Made by a program: the position numbers and the translations under genes
In this document: positions 61,701 to 64,000 of the stretch, in pieces
Layout of the letters: every line of letters starts with the position of its first letter
How positions within the stretch are numbered: position 1 is the stretch's first letter
The notes under the pieces: model-generated
What the model was told of the DNA's origin: nothing
The model's database searches: none
The model's input: only the letters and a program-made list of their open reading frames with translations
Source: Pelomonas baiyunensis
GTDB taxonomy: Bacteria; Pseudomonadota; Gammaproteobacteria; Burkholderiales; Burkholderiaceae_C
DNA: 64,000 bases
Assembly (NCBI RefSeq): GCF_043555935.1
Contig: NZ_JBIGIB010000002.1
Location: forward strand, 186,001 to 250,000
Direction of reading: 5' to 3'

Positions 61701-63502
61701 CAGCGGCTGATGCGGAAGGTGGCCACGATGTGCGACAGCTGGGCGGCCTGATCCTTCAGGCTCTCGGCAGCGGCGGCCGATTGCTCGACGAGCGCGGCGT
61801 TTTGCTGGGTCATCTGGTCCAGTTGCACGACGGCGGTGTTCACTTCGCTGATGCCGCGGCTTTGCTCGGCAGCGCCGGCGGTGATCTCGGCCACGATGGT
61901 CGTCACACGTTGCACGCTGTGCAGGATGTCTTGCATGGTGCGTGCGCTCTCGTCCACCAGCCGGCTGCCGTCGCTCACGCGCTCCACGCTGCTGCCGATG
62001 AGGGCCTTGATCTCCTTGGCGGCCTCAGCCGAGCGCTGCGCCAGCGCGCGCACCTCACCGGCCACCACGGCGAAGCCGCGCCCTTGTTCGCCCGCGCGGG
62101 CTGCTTCCACGGCCGCGTTCAACGCCAGGATGTTGGTCTGGAAGGCGATGCCGTCGATGGTGCCGATGATGTCGTTGATGCGGGCCGACGCAGCGCTGAT
62201 CTGCTCCATGGTGGAGGCCACCTGCTGCGCCACCTCGCCGCCGCGCCGGGCCACGGTGGCGGTGCCGTTCGCATGGCCGTTGGCCTCCTGGGCCTGGTCG
62301 GCGCTGCGTTGCACCGTCTGGGTGATGTGCTGCATGGAGGACGCGGTTTCTTCCAGGCTCGCCGCCGCGCTTTCGGTGCGGCCACTCAGGTCTTGCGCCC
62401 CAGCTGCAATCTCGCGCGAAGCGACGGCAATGGACTCGGCGCTGTGCGCCACGCCGCGCATCACGGTCTCGATCTGCGACACGAACTGGTTGAACGCGCG
62501 GGCGATGTCGCTGAGTTCGTCTTCGCCGCGGTCGTTCAGGCGCTGGGTCAGGTCACCGCCGCCGGCACTGCCGATTTGCAGCATCGCGTCCTTCACCACC
62601 ACCAGCCGGTGCAGCAGCGAGTTCACCACCCAGGTTGTCAGCAGCACCCCGCCCATCAGCAGCACCAACAGGGTGAGGCCGGCGTCCCGCAGCAGGGAGT
62701 TCAACGAGGCCAGGGCCTCGCCACGTTCGGCCGCCGTCACCAGCAGCCAGTCGGTGCCAGCCACCGGGGCGGCGCGCATGAAGAAGGCCTTGTCGGCGAT
62801 CTGTGCTTCCACCAAGGTGTCCGCACCGGCCTCCAGCAACCGGGCCGCACTCAACTCGGCGGCCAGGTCGGTGATGGGCTTGAGCGTCAACTGGGTGTTG
62901 GGGTGGGCAATGATCTTGCCCTGCTTGTCGGCCAGGAAGGCGAAGCCCGATGGCGTGGGCTTGAGCTGGTTCACGGTGCCGACCACCTCGTCCAGCGTCA
63001 CGTCCGAGCCCACCACGCCCTGCACCTCGCTGTTGTTGCGCACGGCGAACGCAAAGGTCACCACCAGCTTCTTGGACGACGCGGCGATGTAGGGCGCGGT
63101 CAGCACCGGCTCGTTGCTGCCGGACGCGAGCTTGTACCAAGTGCGCGAGGTGGGGTCGTAGTCGGCGGCGCGCTGGCGGTCGGGCACCGACACCATGCGC
63201 TTGTCGGCCCCGCCGACGTAAGCCAAATCCAGTGCACCCGAGGTCAGGCCTTGCTGCAGGGCGGGGCGCGGGTCTTCCGCAGCCAGGGCGGGCGCCAGGG
63301 CTTGCACCACGTGCTTCTGCGCCGTGGCCCAGGCGGCGATGCGGTCGGCCTGGGCTTGGCCGTTGGCACTCAGCTGGGTGGCGAGGTCGTGCAGGATGGT
63401 GCTGCGTGCTGCGCGGTAGCTGCTCAGCGTGGCCAGCAGCACCGACACCACCATCAGCCCCAGGCAAGCGGCCATCAGGCGCGCTTTGATCGTCTTCAGC
63501 AT
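61700..63502 (-). CDS. Methyl-accepting chemotaxis protein (dCache)
   Basis: A 600-residue chemoreceptor. Membrane helix 1 (about 8-30), a periplasmic dCache-like sensor (about 32-275, with DPTSRTWYKLASGSN and FAFLADKQGKIIAHPN), membrane helix 2 (about 283-305) and a HAMP domain are followed by the signalling domain with the hairpin tip IIGTIDGIAFQTNILALNAA and VRALAQRSAEAAKEI. It lacks the C-terminal NWETF pentapeptide. The ligand is unknown; dCache sensors often bind amino acids, amines or organic acids. ATG 63502 was chosen over the longer reading to 63550. It is upstream of aat on the same strand. Confidence 0.93.
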   Translation of the reverse strand: MLKTIKARLMAACLGLMVVSVLLATLSSYRAARSTILHDLATQLSANGQAQADRIAAWATAQKHVVQALAPALAAEDPRPALQQGLTSGALDLAYVGGADKRMVSVPDRQRAADYDPTSRTWYKLASGSNEPVLTAPYIAASSKKLVVTFAFAVRNNSEVQGVVGSDVTLDEVVGTVNQLKPTPSGFAFLADKQGKIIAHPNTQLTLKPITDLAAELSAARLLEAGADTLVEAQIADKAFFMRAAPVAGTDWLLVTAAERGEALASLNSLLRDAGLTLLVLLMGGVLLTTWVVNSLLHRLVVVKDAMLQIGSAGGGDLTQRLNDRGEDELSDIARAFNQFVSQIETVMRGVAHSAESIAVASREIAAGAQDLSGRTESAAASLEETASSMQHITQTVQRSADQAQEANGHANGTATVARRGGEVAQQVASTMEQISAASARINDIIGTIDGIAFQTNILALNAAVEAARAGEQGRGFAVVAGEVRALAQRSAEAAKEIKALIGSSVERVSDGSRLVDESARTMQDILHSVQRVTTIVAEITAGAAEQSRGISEVNTAVVQLDQMTQQNAALVEQSAAAAESLKDQAAQLSHIVATFRISR

Positions 63503-63552
63503 GGCATCTCCATCGGCGAGGGGGAGTCGAGGGCATGGTAGCTTCGCCACCC

Positions 63553-63915
63553 ATGATCACCGTCTATGGCATACCCAACTGCGACACCGTAAAAAAAGCC
63601 CGCGTCTGGCTGGCTGAGCGGGGCCTGGAAGTCGCGTTTCATGACTTCAAAAAGCAAGGCGTGCCCGCCGACCTGCTGCCGGCCTGGCTTCAGGCGTTCG
63701 GGCGCGACAAGCTGGTCAACCGCGCCGGCACCACCTGGCGCAAGCTGGACGACGCGGTCAAGGCGGCGGCCACCGCCAGCGACGCCGGCGCCGTGGCGCT
63801 GATGCTGGCCGAGCCCAGCGTCATCAAGCGGCCCGTGGTGGCTTGGCCCGGTGGGCCGTGGACGCTCGGATTCAGTGCGGATGCGTTCGAGAAAAGTGCA
63901 TCCAGCGCACCATAA
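63553..63915 (+). CDS. ArsC/Spx-family reductase-like protein (YffB type)
   Basis: A 120-residue thioredoxin-fold protein. ITVYGIPNCDTVKKARVWL contains C10, the usual single active-site cysteine; VIKRPVVAWPGG holds the conserved cis-Pro segment. It resembles YffB/ArsC relatives that use glutathione, but no arsenic genes are nearby, so an arsenate role is unlikely. It is divergent from the chemoreceptor gene, 50 bp away. The downstream 85 bases to the window end hold nothing that I can identify. Confidence 0.88.
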   Translation: MITVYGIPNCDTVKKARVWLAERGLEVAFHDFKKQGVPADLLPAWLQAFGRDKLVNRAGTTWRKLDDAVKAAATASDAGAVALMLAEPSVIKRPVVAWPGGPWTLGFSADAFEKSASSAP

Positions 63916-64000
63916 ACGTGCGTAGTGCCGCGCATTGGTGCGCGTTGCGCGCTGAGGTGCGCCTTAAAACCGGGCATTGAATTTGCTGTTTCGGTGCAAG

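Overview
The window reads as chromosome of a high-GC betaproteobacterium, most likely order Burkholderiales (Rubrivivax/Leptothrix/Aquabacterium-like relatives are plausible, but the genus is inference). The flanks carry ordinary housekeeping genes in typical betaproteobacterial neighbourhoods: cysB-like regulator, cbiX, lptG, lptF, pepA, holC and an orphan branched-chain amino acid binding protein on the left; a chemoreceptor, aat, bpt and an ArsC-like protein on the right.

About 8.2-60.2 kb is one very large exosortase A (XrtA/EpsH) PEP-CTERM exopolysaccharide locus. Its left part (8.2-18.4 kb) holds an EpsB-type undecaprenyl-phosphate sugar transferase, the PrsK/PrsR two-component pair (PrsR is a sigma-54 activator), the giant TPR lipoprotein PrsT, a FeeM-like N-acyltransferase fused to a PilZ domain, and one PEP-CTERM protein with a near-consensus sigma-54 promoter directly upstream. 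An unrecognised membrane protein and a VAO-type flavoprotein follow.

The core assembly operon (21.0-34.2 kb) encodes the outer-membrane export lipoprotein, chain-length protein, tyrosine autokinase with a YG-repeat tail, outer-membrane barrel, XrtA-linked ATPase, DUF3473 deacetylase, FemAB-like protein, glycosyltransferases, exosortase A fused to EpsI, and a TviB-type nucleotide-sugar dehydrogenase. A second sigma-54-like promoter precedes the next block (34.4-42.3 kb): XrtA amidotransferase, AlgD-type GDP-mannose dehydrogenase, two glycosyltransferases, a predicted O-antigen-ligase-like protein and a second deacetylase. The polymer is therefore probably acidic (two nucleotide-sugar dehydrogenases).

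From 42.4 to 54.6 kb lies an accessory, strand-mixed module that I do not recognise as a described set: an asparagine-synthase homologue lacking its glutaminase cysteine, a 730-residue tandem GNAT (CelD/BcsL-like) protein, GT2 enzymes, a Wzx-like flippase, an SDR epimerase/reductase, a GMC oxidoreductase and more glycosyltransferases. It is the best candidate for novel glycan decoration chemistry.

From 54.6 to 60.2 kb is the XrtA acyl/amine block: two alpha/beta hydrolases and an acyl carrier protein on one strand, and an acyl-CoA ligase-like AMP enzyme and PLP decarboxylase on the other. With the FeeM-PilZ protein it suggests a c-di-GMP-responsive N-acylation pathway (inference). Notable sequence features are an in-frame G11 tract inside a glycosyltransferase gene, a 580-bp leader with competing hairpins before the EpsB-type gene, and two convincing intrinsic terminators. 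I see no tRNA, rRNA, CRISPR, transposase or phage gene.
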